A DNA stretch of 64,000 nucleotides from Burkholderia cepacia ATCC 25416 (GCF_001411495.1 NZ_CP012982.1:1798001-1862000), one strand, 5' to 3'. Shown: positions 26,190-34,311, numbered from the stretch's first letter. Notes: a model not told the origin generated them from the sequence alone. Program-made: numbers and translations.

Positions 26190-26375
26190 ATGCCTAAGCA
26201 AACCGCACTGAAGCCAGCCACGCCCGCCAGCCACAGCGATTACGTTGACGTGAAAAAGGCGCGTGCCTTGGCACTGAAGCGCGCGGACAGCGAGCGTGCC
26301 GAGAAGCGGCGTGAAAATGACGCCCGCATCGATGTCAATGCGAGCAAGTGGCGTTACATCTGTCAGGAGAGTTAG
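26190..26375 (+). CDS. Small basic hypothetical protein
   Basis: The 61-residue, Lys/Arg-rich protein (MPKQTALKPATPASHSDYVDV...) is likely a single charged helix over residues 25-50. The stop codon is directly adjacent to the start of the DUF1488 gene, indicating co-translation. No family recognised. The ATG follows TTTGGGAACC, a weak ribosome-binding site. Confidence 0.5.
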   Translation: MPKQTALKPATPASHSDYVDVKKARALALKRADSERAEKRRENDARIDVNASKWRYICQES

Positions 26376-26642
26376 ATGGCGAATAACACCGTGACGCTCA
26401 ACTTTCCGAATCCCAGTCGCTCCTACGACGCTTCCAGACACTGTGTGTGTTTCTGGGGCTACGACAATTCTCGCGAGATTACCTTTCTGGTCGACGATGC
26501 GATGCTGGCGAAACTGAACTTCGACATGGATTCTGGCGAGCCCGCCTTGCTTGCGGCCTTCGACCGCAATCGCGACCGGATTCTGGGACTCGCCCGAGAC
26601 CTTTACAAGGGGGGACCTCAGAACCGGTACACGATCTCGTGA
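26376..26642 (+). CDS. DUF1488 family protein
   Basis: The 88-residue protein matches the DUF1488 pattern: LNFPNPSRSYDASRHCVCFWGYDNSREITFLV, followed by a helical part with AAFDRNRDRILGLAR. Function of the family is unknown. It starts immediately after the stop of the 61-residue gene, with AGGAGA as ribosome-binding site inside that gene. It sits at the beginning of the low-GC small-gene region. Confidence 0.75.
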   Translation: MANNTVTLNFPNPSRSYDASRHCVCFWGYDNSREITFLVDDAMLAKLNFDMDSGEPALLAAFDRNRDRILGLARDLYKGGPQNRYTIS

Positions 26643-26732
26643 GGTCGGCCCCCGTTTGCACGCGTACCCTACGTGCGTCTTCTTTCTGACCTGCACTCGC
26701 CGCGTGTGCGAGTATTCCGGAGCTGAGGGGGC

Positions 26733-27120
26733 ATGGATCGGTCGAAGGATGCGCTGCTTGATTGTCACGAACGCAGCAAGCACCGTCTCGACTTCTGCAC
26801 TCCTGGCCCTGGGGGGCTCGACTCGACAACCCAGCCGGATCATCCGTTTCGGGTATTTCACGGCGCACCGCGTGTTGCTCTGCCGTTAGCCGCGGACACT
26901 CTGGCCACGCGCTACAACGCGTTACGCTGCGGCACCTTGCCGCCCACGCAGGGATTCGATCTGTCCCATCCGGCAATCCTGTTCGAACGCTCACTCTGCC
27001 TGTCGGCGTGGAAATCAGATGGCGCCCAGCGGTGGGCACTGCGCTGCAACCCTTCGAGCGGAAATCTGCATCCGACCGAAGCCTATCTTCTATATCCGGC
27101 TCTGCCCGGCTTCTCGCGTA
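26733..27120 (+). pseudogene. N-terminal fragment of a SagB-type nitroreductase
   Basis: The frame reads CHERSKHRLDFCTPGPGGLD, then HGAPRVALPLAADTLATRYNAL and later WALRCNPSSGNLHPTEAYLLYP, which is the N-terminal region of the SagB/ThcOx-like nitroreductase family including the FMN-site motif R-x-x-PSxGxLHPxEAY. After about residue 129 the sequence no longer resembles the family and the C-terminal two thirds are missing; a Crp/Fnr gene starts in another frame at 27214. It is a truncated relic rather than a working oxidoreductase. Confidence 0.65.
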
Positions 27121-27213
27121 ACGTCTGCTTCGCGCGTTCGAGTCTCAAGCCGATGACGCTTCGTGTCGTTGGGGCGTCTTGGGTAGAGGCTGCAGCCACT
27201 GGAGGAGTGACAT

Positions 27214-27945
27214 ATGTCGGGTCAGCCATCCATGATCGAAAATCATCTGCTGGCAGCATTACCGGTAGAAGATCTGGCGCATATTTCGCCGCAGCTCGTG
27301 CTGGTCGACATGCCGTTGGGAAAGGTGCTGTACGAGTCGGGCGGTGCGCTCAGTCACGTCTATTTTCCGACGACGTCCATCGTGTCGCTGTTGTACGTGA
27401 TGGAAGACGGTTCGTCAGCCGAAATTGCCATCGTCGGCAACGACGGGTTGATCGGCATCGCGCTATTCATGGGGGGCGAAACAACCCCGAGCCGCGCGAT
27501 CGTCCAAAGCGCGGGACACGCTTACCGACTCGATGCGCGCATCCTGAAAGACGAGTTCCGTCGAGGCGGTTCGATGCAGCGGCTGTTGCTACGCTACACC
27601 CAGGCGCTCATCACACAGATGGCGCAAACAGCCGTATGCAATCGCCATCACTCGATCGATCAGCAGCTCTGTCGGTGGCTCCTGCTCAGCCTTGATCGCC
27701 TGCCATCGAGCGAACTGAAAATGACGCAGGAACTGATCGCCAACATGCTCGGTGTCCGCCGGTCGGGCGTGACGGAAGCTGCACTGAAACTTCAGGATGC
27801 CGGGTTGATCCGGTACAACTATGGGCACATCGAGGTATTGGATCGCTCCGGGCTCGAGAAGCGCGTGTGCGAATGCTACGGCGTGGTCAGGCGAGAATTC
27901 GACCGCCTGCTCCCTGATTTGAAGCGCCTTGAGAAACGGCGCTGA
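27214..27945 (+). CDS. Crp/Fnr-family transcriptional regulator
   Basis: The 243-residue protein has a cyclic-nucleotide-binding-like beta roll (FPTTSIVSLLYVMEDGSSAEIA; GNDGLIGIALFMGG) and a C-terminal winged helix with recognition helix LGVRRSGVTEAALKLQ. It lacks the four FNR iron-sulfur cysteines and the E-x-x-SR specificity residues of FNR. This subgroup, with the VGxDGLIG motif, is common in rhizobia and Burkholderia and its ligands are mostly unknown. The start follows TGGAGGAG. Immediate upstream DNA is the nitroreductase relic. Confidence 0.88.
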   Translation: MSGQPSMIENHLLAALPVEDLAHISPQLVLVDMPLGKVLYESGGALSHVYFPTTSIVSLLYVMEDGSSAEIAIVGNDGLIGIALFMGGETTPSRAIVQSAGHAYRLDARILKDEFRRGGSMQRLLLRYTQALITQMAQTAVCNRHHSIDQQLCRWLLLSLDRLPSSELKMTQELIANMLGVRRSGVTEAALKLQDAGLIRYNYGHIEVLDRSGLEKRVCECYGVVRREFDRLLPDLKRLEKRR

Positions 27946-28174
27946 TGCTATCCCGCATCCATGCCATCCCGCCCGTACGGCAGCGTACCGACTTCAGACG
28001 CTCGCACGCGCAAGCTGACACATGACGCACGGACTGCAGATCGGCCGCAGACTTCATCGAGATGTAAACGCCGTGATCGAAGTGGGCCGTCGCGATCCGT
28101 ATCGCTTGCGCAGTTTTATCTCGACTCGGGCGGCGCGAGCCAATCAATGACGAAACCGGGGTTGTGGAGGGAGC

Positions 28175-28384
28175 ATGTTGATGAACGATTGCCCGAAATG
28201 GGAAAAAAACGCGAAGGACGAGCAGCAAGAACAGGCGGAGGCACGCGCGACCGACGATGGCATGCCCGTGGTTCACCCGGAGCGGCAGAGAAGCCGTGCC
28301 CATTCGTGGAAAGCCGTTACACCCAGGCAGCGTATTTCCGATGCAAGGAAACGTCTGGGCATGGGTTTTCTGCCGAACCTATAG
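28175..28384 (+). CDS. Hypothetical small hydrophilic protein
   Basis: A 69-residue frame (MLMNDCPKWEKNAKDEQQEQ...) follows a good GGAGGGA ribosome-binding site. It is rich in charged residues, ends in KRLGMGFLPNL and is followed by a clear terminator at 28451, which supports a real transcript. No family recognised. Confidence 0.45.
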   Translation: MLMNDCPKWEKNAKDEQQEQAEARATDDGMPVVHPERQRSRAHSWKAVTPRQRISDARKRLGMGFLPNL

Positions 28385-28450
28385 CGTATGTGTAGCAAAA
28401 CTCCTCGCTCTCAAACAGAACGTGGAGCCGCCCCAGCAAGGCGGAACTCG

Positions 28451-28475
28451 AAGCCGGCCAAACGCCGGCTTTTTA
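28451..28475 (+). terminator. Rho-independent terminator
   Basis: AGCCGGC and GCCGGCT form a perfect stem with a CAAAC loop, followed by TTTTA. It terminates transcription coming from the 28175-28384 gene. Confidence 0.8.
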
Positions 28476-28513
28476 CTTTGGCGTGTCGCTCGTGACGACA
28501 AACGGCGCATGCA

Positions 28514-28765
28514 TCACTTTCCCGCATCGGTGAAGCGACGCAACCCGGGCAGATGAATTCGCCGAGTCGCGTTCGGCAGCTGCGCCAACACAAGTTCGTG
28601 GCAGGAGGACCGCAACGCTGGGTGGCCAATTCCTTCCGTACACTCGGCCACCAACGCTTCGCGGCTCATATGGCGCGATTTCGCCACTGCATCGATCTTT
28701 TCGACGAGCTGCTTGGGGAGGCATGGCAAGACCAGCACCGAAGACGTCGGCCGGGCGATATCAAT
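28514..28765 (-). pseudogene. Ribbon-helix-helix protein, start codon apparently ATT and C-terminus altered
   Basis: The minus-strand frame reads IDIARPTSSVLVL then LPKQLVEKIDAVAKSRHMSR and EALVAE, a clear ribbon-helix-helix (CopG/Arc type) DNA-binding segment of the kind found in antitoxins. A perfect TGGAGGT ribosome-binding site precedes an ATT codon at 28765, where an ATG would be expected; a GTG at 28738 would remove part of the first strand. After ALVAE the sequence no longer looks family-like, suggesting a frameshift. It could be expressed weakly from ATT or be a relic. Confidence 0.45.
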
Positions 28766-28917
28766 GAACCTCCAGATGCAAAATTGGTGCCGCTACGCGG
28801 AGCAAAGCGATGTCACCGCCATCGACGATTTTTCGGACTGGATGCCTTCGCAAACAGACCTCGTTTCGAATAGGCTGCTGAGCGCGCCGTCTGCAAGGAA
28901 TGCGCACGTTGGTGCAG

Positions 28918-29202
28918 TCAGAGAGTAGCCAGTATCCGGAGTTGATGTTCGCTTTCGGCCCCGCGAACCAGTGCGTAGGCCCGCATCTCCGTGCGCTCAA
29001 GGAGCGGAATGGATTCCGAGCCGGAAAAGTCGCTCCATGCGTCGTCCGCGATCGAGGTCGGCGCGCCGCGGGCTCTCGCGAACGCTCGCAGGAGAGGGCT
29101 TGCCGCGCGGCGCAGCACGAGGCGGTCAGCGTTCAGAACATACGGTGGGCAGTCAGTCCGTAAGACGAGGTAGTACGGAATCGCATTGCGATCACTTTGC
29201 AT
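28918..29202 (-). CDS. Hypothetical protein
   Basis: A 94-residue frame (MQSDRNAIPYYLVLRTDCPP...) with balanced amino-acid composition, unlike a random GC-rich frame. It has a helical middle (RAASPLLRAFARARG) and an acidic loop. No recognisable domain. The ribosome-binding site is weak, so the call rests on composition and on the dense small-gene context. Confidence 0.4.
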   Translation of the reverse strand: MQSDRNAIPYYLVLRTDCPPYVLNADRLVLRRAASPLLRAFARARGAPTSIADDAWSDFSGSESIPLLERTEMRAYALVRGAESEHQLRILATL

Positions 29203-29279
29203 GGTGGCGATACCGGTGAGGAAGAATGCGTGCGTTCAGCTTCTCGTGCCGTCGTGGCCGACCGCTGCGTTTGACCGAA

Positions 29280-29567
29280 CTACATGTCGATGACCGAAGC
29301 TCCACTCACCTTTCCGTCGATGATGTCCTTTCCCTGCTGCCGGGCGGCACGCCTTGCCATACCAAAGTCGGAGTATGTATGCGGTTGGCCCAGCCTGAAA
29401 ATACGGCTCGCGGCGGAGGTTGCTATCGCGCCCGGGCGGCATATCCGTACCGCGATGTCATACCCTTCGGCGTAACGGGAATGCCCGTCAAAGCGACTGA
29501 ATGTACGGGCGAAGACGAGGGGATGAAGTTCGTACCCCTTGTAGAGAAGAAGCAGGTGTGTCGACAT
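29280..29567 (-). CDS. Small DUF6566-like protein, paralogue of the 34027 gene
   Basis: The 95-residue protein (MSTHLLLLYKGYELHPLVFA...) aligns along its whole length with the product at 34027-34311: YKGYELHPLVF versus YRGFEIYPLIY, GYDIAVRICRPG versus GFDAAVKVCLRG, and ARRAARQQGKDIIDG versus ARRASQRYAEDIIDQ. I recall this type as DUF6566 but cannot verify it. The start at 29567 has GGAG at 8-nt spacing; an ATG three codons upstream lies too close to it. Function unknown. Confidence 0.65.
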   Translation of the reverse strand: MSTHLLLLYKGYELHPLVFARTFSRFDGHSRYAEGYDIAVRICRPGAIATSAASRIFRLGQPHTYSDFGMARRAARQQGKDIIDGKVSGASVIDM

Positions 29568-29615
29568 GATGGCCACTCCGCAGGGGGCGACTTGCTATAC
29601 GCTCGAACGAGCTTT

Positions 29616-29888
29616 TCATTTCCGCCGCCGCAGCCGGCTTAGCAGGTCAAGCGCCACCGTGTCAGCGTCGTTGTTGATCATTTCCGCTCGCAACAGCAGA
29701 CCGCCAACACGGACGGCTGCATCCCAACTGTCTTCCGTCATTGCCTGATGGTTGCGTGCAAGTTGCTCGGCAAGAGCCTGGAGCGCCGCCATCCTTGCCG
29801 ATTCGCCGGAAGTCCGGCGCTCCTCCCTCCCGGCAATGAGCCGGAACAGGCCCAGGACCGACTCGGCGGTAACGGAGGGGATAGTCAT
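29616..29888 (-). CDS. Hypothetical helical protein
   Basis: The 90-residue product (MTIPSVTAESVLGLFRLIAG...) appears wholly alpha-helical with regular leucine and alanine spacing and a basic C-terminus (LLSRLRRRK). The start at 29888 is favoured over the longer upstream frame because the upstream residues are proline/arginine-rich noise. No family recognised. Confidence 0.5.
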   Translation of the reverse strand: MTIPSVTAESVLGLFRLIAGREERRTSGESARMAALQALAEQLARNHQAMTEDSWDAAVRVGGLLLRAEMINNDADTVALDLLSRLRRRK

Positions 29889-29952
29889 TCGAACTTTATA
29901 CGCCCTTTCGGTCCGCTCCGCCCAATATATTCGCGCTGGTCCCCGAGCCTGC

Positions 29953-30150
29953 CTAGTACCGCCTCGCATACCCCTCGCGATACAGCGAGGCGCCGATCGA
30001 CGTCAGAACTGCGATCTCCTCCTCACTCAATCGACTCCATGCCTCCGCCAACCAGCCGGCGAATCCGGCACAAGCATGATCCAGATCGGCGGCCGCCTTT
30101 CCCTCTGCGTTCCTCCGCTCGAAAATCATCATCACGTCATGTGGCGTCAT
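29953..30150 (-). CDS. Hypothetical small protein
   Basis: The 65-residue product (MTPHDVMMIFERRNAEGKAA...) is helical, with GWLAEAWSRLSEEEIAVLTS and a C-terminal GASLYREGYARR. The ATG at 30150 follows GAGGAG with ideal spacing, good support for translation. Upstream of the 29616 gene in the same direction, separated by 64 bp. Function unknown. Confidence 0.55.
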   Translation of the reverse strand: MTPHDVMMIFERRNAEGKAAADLDHACAGFAGWLAEAWSRLSEEEIAVLTSIGASLYREGYARRY

Positions 30151-30688
30151 AGTCGGCTCCTCGTGAGCTTCCAGCATAGGCGATCGGTGGCGTCTGCCCC
30201 TACTCCTTCGCACGCTCGATGTTCGCTCTCTGGCGTGCCCGCAGCAACGAGCCGAAGCCGGCCGGTAGCGGTTCGACCTGGTGTCCTGTTCCGTTGACGT
30301 CAACATGCTGCGCACATATGGATCGGTTAAGGCCTACGTGCGCCATGTCATCGCCCGCATCGCCGATGCATCCTGTGAACCGCGTCGGTCAGTTGCAGCC
30401 ATGGGCCGTCGCTGGTCAGCTTCGCTTCAAATTCTTCCGAGTGCATGGTCATATCAATTCGTATTCCTGCATGATAAGTCGGTCATGGACGGGCGGAATG
30501 TCCTTTGACTGAGGTGGATTCAACCGGTCGAATGTCATGGTGACGTAGGCAGCCAACGACAGTCGATAGCCGGCTGTTGCCTGCCGCGGCGACGCACGGC
30601 ATTTGATTCGACGAATGAGCGCTTCGATCACGACTCTCATGGTCGCAATGGGACTACACTGAAGACGCCATAGCAGGAGGAGACAGCG
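30151..30688. other. Intergenic stretch, no convincing gene
   Basis: A 63-codon minus-strand frame (30449-30640, MRVVIEALIRRIKCRAS...) ends in natural-looking sequence (SKDIPPVHDRLIMQEYELI) but has no ribosome-binding site, so I do not call it a gene. The last ~50 bp should hold the promoter of the gene at 30689. Confidence 0.35.
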
Positions 30689-31006
30689 ATGACAGACTCC
30701 GACCCCCAAAGCACCTTCCGGGGCCTGCCGCTAACCGCGGAGCAGGACGCGGAAGTGAAACACTACATAAAGGTCCGAACCCGGCGTGGCCTGCCATGGG
30801 ACACGCCGGAGCTGAGGGCGATGCTCAAGGACATGCTGCTACCCCCGGGTGACGGCAACAGCGATGTCGACTCCGCGGAGGACGAAACCAAAGCGGCCGC
30901 CGAGCGCGCAACGGCTTCGGTCGACGAAGCGATGGACCCTATCGAGGCGAGCGAGGAGTGGAACGCGGCCATGGAGTCGGAAAGCATGAAAGGACCCAGA
31001 CGATAA
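30689..31006 (+). CDS. Hypothetical acidic protein
   Basis: The 105-residue protein follows an excellent AGGAGGAGA ribosome-binding site. The N-terminal half (MTDSDPQSTFRGLPLTAEQD, then VKHYIKVRTRRGLPWDTPEL) looks folded; the C-terminal half is a long acidic, alanine-rich helix or disordered tail. No family recognised, but composition is clearly protein-like. Confidence 0.6.
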   Translation: MTDSDPQSTFRGLPLTAEQDAEVKHYIKVRTRRGLPWDTPELRAMLKDMLLPPGDGNSDVDSAEDETKAAAERATASVDEAMDPIEASEEWNAAMESESMKGPRR

Positions 31007-31153
31007 AACTGCAGGCGATGACGCTTGCTTTCCGGTAGCGCCGTATGTGGGGGATCGTGAGGTATTCCGCATGAGTTCGGTATGCATGATTTCAACGCTC
31101 GAACGCGTGCCGTCGGCCTCGCGACATCTCCGCTGAACACGAGGGGGCCGGAT

Positions 31154-31414
31154 ATGCGGCTGATCGAACCGGATGAACACAGAGACTTTCTGGCGACCTT
31201 GGAGAGCCGTGGCTTGGCAGAGGGCGATTTCGATCTTCAGGAGACGGATACGACCGACCCGAAGGGTGATGAGAACCTCGGTCTGCAGGGCTATGTCACC
31301 ATCACCAGGCTCTCGACGCAGATTACGAAGGAATACGTGATCGGCGACGAAAGCGACTGGCTACAGCATTTCAGGAAAGATCTCGAAGCGGGTGCCTTCG
31401 ACGGGCTGGAATGA
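31154..31414 (+). CDS. Hypothetical acidic protein
   Basis: The 86-residue protein (MRLIEPDEHRDFLATLESRG...) has GAGGGGG before its ATG. It is strongly acidic, with VTITRLSTQITKEYVIGDES forming a likely beta hairpin and a C-terminal WLQHFRKDLEAG helix. Proteins of this kind are sometimes named transcriptional regulator in Burkholderia, but no DNA-binding domain is visible here. Confidence 0.6.
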   Translation: MRLIEPDEHRDFLATLESRGLAEGDFDLQETDTTDPKGDENLGLQGYVTITRLSTQITKEYVIGDESDWLQHFRKDLEAGAFDGLE

Positions 31415-31685
31415 TATCCCGACGCGACGTGCCGCACTTGGGAGGAAGTTCGGCTCACGAGAGTCGCGGACTTCGAGGATGCGGAACGCATGCGGCCCGA
31501 TCTGGCGGTGATGAATCCGTTGGAGGGCGTGCTTGCTGCCTTGGTCTGCGGCCCTCCAGGGATGGCCATCCTCTCGACCGACCTTCGACACCGCGTCAAC
31601 CTGCCTTGGCAGCAGCATGTATTGCCGTCGGCTTCGATCCCGGCGACGCCCTGATTGCTCGGGCGGCTGGCGTGCCACCCGAATT
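31415..31685. other. Possible gene remnant
   Basis: On the plus strand around 31460-31650 a frame without start reads ERMRPDLAVMNPLEGVLAAL and VNLPWQQHVLPSA before a stop. It looks protein-like but matches nothing I recognise. Treated as a possible relic. Confidence 0.25.
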
Positions 31686-31925
31686 TCAATTCGTCAACGC
31701 GGGGAGATCGTCGGCCAAATGCGCGTCGAGCCATTCGTGCGCCCAGTTTTTCGCAAAGGCAATCGCATCCTCGCGCACGTCGAAGCCAGCCAGGTCTCCG
31801 CTCAGTTGAACGTCGCACGTACTGCCGTCTGCACGATCGATGCTGATCCGCGCGTGTGCCATGTATTCCCCGTCGGCCCTGCGCGGTGTCGGGTCGATAT
31901 GGAATCGGGTTGAGTCGAGTTGCAT
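31686..31925 (-). CDS. Small protein, paralogue of the 13739 gene
   Basis: The 79-residue product follows an outstanding AAGGAGGAAGG ribosome-binding site. It shares with the product at 13739-13972 the segments P-x-R-A-DG, a central I-D-R-A-DG and the C-terminal EDAIAFAKNWAHEWLDA (DAIAHARDWAVRWIDA in the other). The shared helix with paired tryptophans is the family hallmark. Function unknown. Confidence 0.65.
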   Translation of the reverse strand: MQLDSTRFHIDPTPRRADGEYMAHARISIDRADGSTCDVQLSGDLAGFDVREDAIAFAKNWAHEWLDAHLADDLPALTN

Positions 31926-32029
31926 TTTCCTTCCTCCTTCAGTTGCCGCGGGGCCCGTGGCCACCGCGAAGCGTATCGTCGCGACCAGAACAGTCAAAGC
32001 TTGAGGCGTGCCATGATCCGGCCTGCTTC

Positions 32030-32233
32030 CTAGTCCGATTCGCAGCTCGCCGTTCCGCCTTTACGCAACAGCGCGCAGATCGAGAAAAACATCGGAAAGG
32101 CATCCTCATCGATTTCATGGCGACGATCGAGAATGACGCCATCCATCTCGGCGCGAGCGTCATACGGCAGGAACTGTTCGATGACACCGGAACCATTGCG
32201 CTGAATCCACTTCAGCAGGTCATTCCTGTTCAT
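32030..32233 (-). CDS. Hypothetical small protein
   Basis: The 67-residue product (MNRNDLLKWIQRNGSGVIEQ...) has normal amino-acid composition and a moderate GAGAGG ribosome-binding site. The middle reads YDARAEMDGVILDRRHEID. No domain recognised. It lies about 100 bp upstream of the 31686-31925 gene on the same strand. Confidence 0.45.
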   Translation of the reverse strand: MNRNDLLKWIQRNGSGVIEQFLPYDARAEMDGVILDRRHEIDEDAFPMFFSICALLRKGGTASCESD

Positions 32234-32784
32234 ATCCAGCCTCTCGACGTTGCCGGCGCGCCATGCGCCAGGCGTGTTTGAGTCTGTGGCAGCGCCGCGG
32301 ACGCAGAAACAGGATGGACCGAGGAAGGGATCAGGACGCGTTATCCAACACGCTCGTGTCCTGTAGACAGGCATCGATCAGGCGCTTCGCACACGCAGCC
32401 GATACGCGGCGCGCTCGTCCGCATTGCGCGGTTTAGATGAGAGGCCCAATCACGTTCGGAGGGGGCGCCTTGAGTGGCGCGGGAATCGGTAGTGAGTCAG
32501 TCAACGACCCCATCCTACGCCCATTGGCGAACTTGTACAGGGAAAGTTCTGCACGAGCCGCCGCATGGCATGCCGCCCCGATCGGGCGCGGGACGAACCG
32601 GCTCAGCCGCGCGTGAACAATCGCCGATATGCGGGGAGATGGGGCCACGACGGTATCGTCGAAATTTCAATTAGACATTCGAAGCAAATCGAAGCCACGG
32701 CGCCAAGGGTATACAACCGGGGCGAGCCTCGCCGGTCGCGGCGTGTTCTTGCGCTGCCACCCGAAATGCGCCGACCGAAACAGC
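32234..32784. other. Intergenic region upstream of the cold-shock gene
   Basis: No gene called. A short frame at 32437-32616 begins MRGPITFGGGALSGAGIGSE, faintly like the N-terminus of some aldo/keto reductases, but then diverges and has no support. The rest contains frequent stops in all frames. Confidence 0.35.
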
Positions 32785-32813
32785 TTGACACGGAGTTGGG
32801 CCCCGCGTAGGGT
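32785..32813 (+). promoter_or_regulatory. Sigma70-like promoter of the cold-shock gene
   Basis: A perfect -35 TTGACA is followed after 17 bp by TAGGGT as -10. Transcription would begin near 32820 and give a ~135-nt 5' leader, in keeping with the long leaders of cold-inducible csp mRNAs. Confidence 0.55.
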
Positions 32814-32955
32814 GGGTGTTCGAAGCCTTCAAGAAGCGCGATTGCTGCTCATCACTGACCGCGGAACGCGGTATTCGTTGTCCTCTCCCTCCTTGATCCT
32901 TTTTCGTGCTCCCCTATCGGGGCGCATACATTTGTCCAATATCAGGAGAAGTTCC

Positions 32956-33159
32956 ATGGATACCGGTACCGTCAAGTGGTTCAACGACAACAAGGGTTTT
33001 GGCTTCATCACGCCTGACAGCGGCGGCGATGATCTGTTCGCGCACTTCTCGGAGATTCGCGGCGATGGCTTCAAGACGCTGGCCGAAGGTCAAAAGGTCA
33101 GCTACGAGACGAAGAACGGGCCCAAGGGGCTGCAGGCCTCGAACATCGTTCCTCAGTAA
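32956..33159 (+). CDS. cspA: Cold-shock protein CspA family
   Basis: The 67-residue single cold-shock domain protein has both RNA-binding motifs, RNP1 (NKGFGFI) and RNP2 (DDLFAHF), and binds single-stranded RNA or [23 protein letters not shown] is the typical Burkholderia start. A CAGGAG ribosome-binding site and a long leader precede it. It lies 527 bp before an infA paralogue, so two translation-related genes stand close together in the accessory region. Confidence 0.95.
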   Translation: MDTGTVKWFNDNKGFGFITPDSGGDDLFAHFSEIRGDGFKTLAEGQKVSYETKNGPKGLQASNIVPQ

Positions 33160-33376
33160 TCCACATCATTAGTCGGTCCTGCGTGCAGGATCGGCCACGC
33201 AATCATCGTCGGAGACTTTCGCATCCGCTGCAGGCGCCCACAGCTCTGCTGCGGCTACCGTTTCGCCTCGAGACGTACACCCCAAGGAAGAAAGTGGGGG
33301 ATGCCGCGCATCCGGTGGCGAACGATCGGACGGCTCATTCATCGTGAGATCGCGATCGACGCATACAGAGGCAACT

Positions 33377-33535
33377 TTGACCAAGAGTCAATCGCGCAAC
33401 AAAAGATCACTCGCGAGACCACGGCGCGCCAAGGATTTGCCGGTGCTCGGCACGGCGCTGAACCGGGTGCCACCGAATGCACCCTCTGCGCCCATCAAAT
33501 CGAGCGGCAAGAAGCGTTCCACCGAGACACGTTAA
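33377..33535 (+). CDS. Possible small basic protein
   Basis: A 52-codon frame from a TTG start with AGAGG five bases upstream encodes a very basic product ([20 protein letters not shown] then [20 protein letters not shown]). The composition suggests a nucleic-acid-binding tail, but no family is recognised and it may not be translated. The surrounding 33160-33686 stretch holds nothing else I can identify. Confidence 0.3.
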   Translation: MTKSQSRNKRSLARPRRAKDLPVLGTALNRVPPNAPSAPIKSSGKKRSTETR

Positions 33536-33686
33536 CGCCCGGACGAGGTGCGGCCCGCATGTCGCGTTGGTACGCGCCCCACGCATGAGCGTTTTCGATA
33601 TTTGCACGGAAACCGCTCCCTGTCGGGGACCGGATATCCGCACGCCGCTGCGATTGCGGCGCGTCACATTGATTGGAGAAAATGAT

Positions 33687-33953
33687 TTGGCAAAGGAAGA
33701 ATTGCTGGAATTGGACGGCGTCGTGGATGAGGTGCTCCCGGACAGCAGGTTTCGCGTCACCCTGGAAAACGGCGCGGTCGTTGCGGCGTACGCATCGGGC
33801 CGCATGCGCAAACACCGCATCCGTATTCTCGCTGGCGACCGGGTCAAGCTGGAATTGTCGGTCTATGACCTCACCAAAGGGCGTATCAATTTCCGGCACA
33901 AAGACGAACGGGCTTCGCCCGGTGTGCCTCGAAACCGATTTGTTCGACGCTAA
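33687..33953 (+). CDS. infA: Translation initiation factor IF-1 paralogue
   Basis: The 88-residue product has the S1-like OB fold of IF-1: [40 protein letters not shown] and [20 protein letters not shown]. It starts at a TTG behind TGGAGAAAA; choosing TTG gives the family start (M)[10 protein letters not shown]. It has a 16-residue basic C-terminal tail beyond the usual ~72 residues. This is the accessory IF-1 type found outside the ribosomal protein operon; its closeness to cspA suggests a role in translation under cold or other stress. Confidence 0.92.
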   Translation: MAKEELLELDGVVDEVLPDSRFRVTLENGAVVAAYASGRMRKHRIRILAGDRVKLELSVYDLTKGRINFRHKDERASPGVPRNRFVRR

Positions 33954-34026
33954 CCACGTAGCGCCGATAGAAGATTGATTGCGCTCGTCTACGCAATTCG
34001 TCGCCGTCAATCACCAGGAGTTCATC

Positions 34027-34311
34027 ATGAGCATGCGTACCTATCGCGGATTCGAAATATATCCGCTGATTTATCCTCACTTTCACACAGGCTCTGGCCG
34101 TGCTCACAACTACGAAGCCGGTTTCGACGCGGCGGTCAAGGTCTGCCTGCGCGGCACTGACGCCACGCTGACCCGGAGCCAGACCTTCAAGCTTGTCGAC
34201 GGTTCGCCGTTTGCCAGTGCCGGTGACGCACGCCGGGCTTCGCAACGTTACGCAGAAGACATCATCGATCAGAACCGAGGCGAACATGGGATGTTCGGCG
34301 CAGTTCTTTGA
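34027..34311 (+). CDS. Small DUF6566-like protein, paralogue of the 29280 gene
   Basis: The 94-residue protein starts behind CAGGAG. It is co-linear with the 29280-29567 product: RTYRGFEIYPLIYPHFHTGS at the N-terminus, FDAAVKVCLRG in the middle and ARRASQRYAEDIIDQ at the end. The two genes lie on opposite strands 4.5 kb apart and differ at about half of their residues, so the duplication is old. Function unknown. Confidence 0.68.
   Translation: MSMRTYRGFEIYPLIYPHFHTGSGRAHNYEAGFDAAVKVCLRGTDATLTRSQTFKLVDGSPFASAGDARRASQRYAEDIIDQNRGEHGMFGAVL

Noticed and set aside
28764..28928. Plus-strand 54-codon frame starting MNLQMQNWCRYAEQ
   Set aside because: No ribosome-binding site and it overlaps the more convincing ribbon-helix-helix segment on the other strand.
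30449..30640. Minus-strand 63-codon frame
   Set aside because: Ends in natural-looking sequence but has no ribosome-binding site, so it is only noted.
32437..32616. Short frame resembling an aldo/keto reductase N-terminus (GPITFGGGALSG)
   Set aside because: Similarity covers about 15 residues only and there is no ribosome-binding site; too weak to call.
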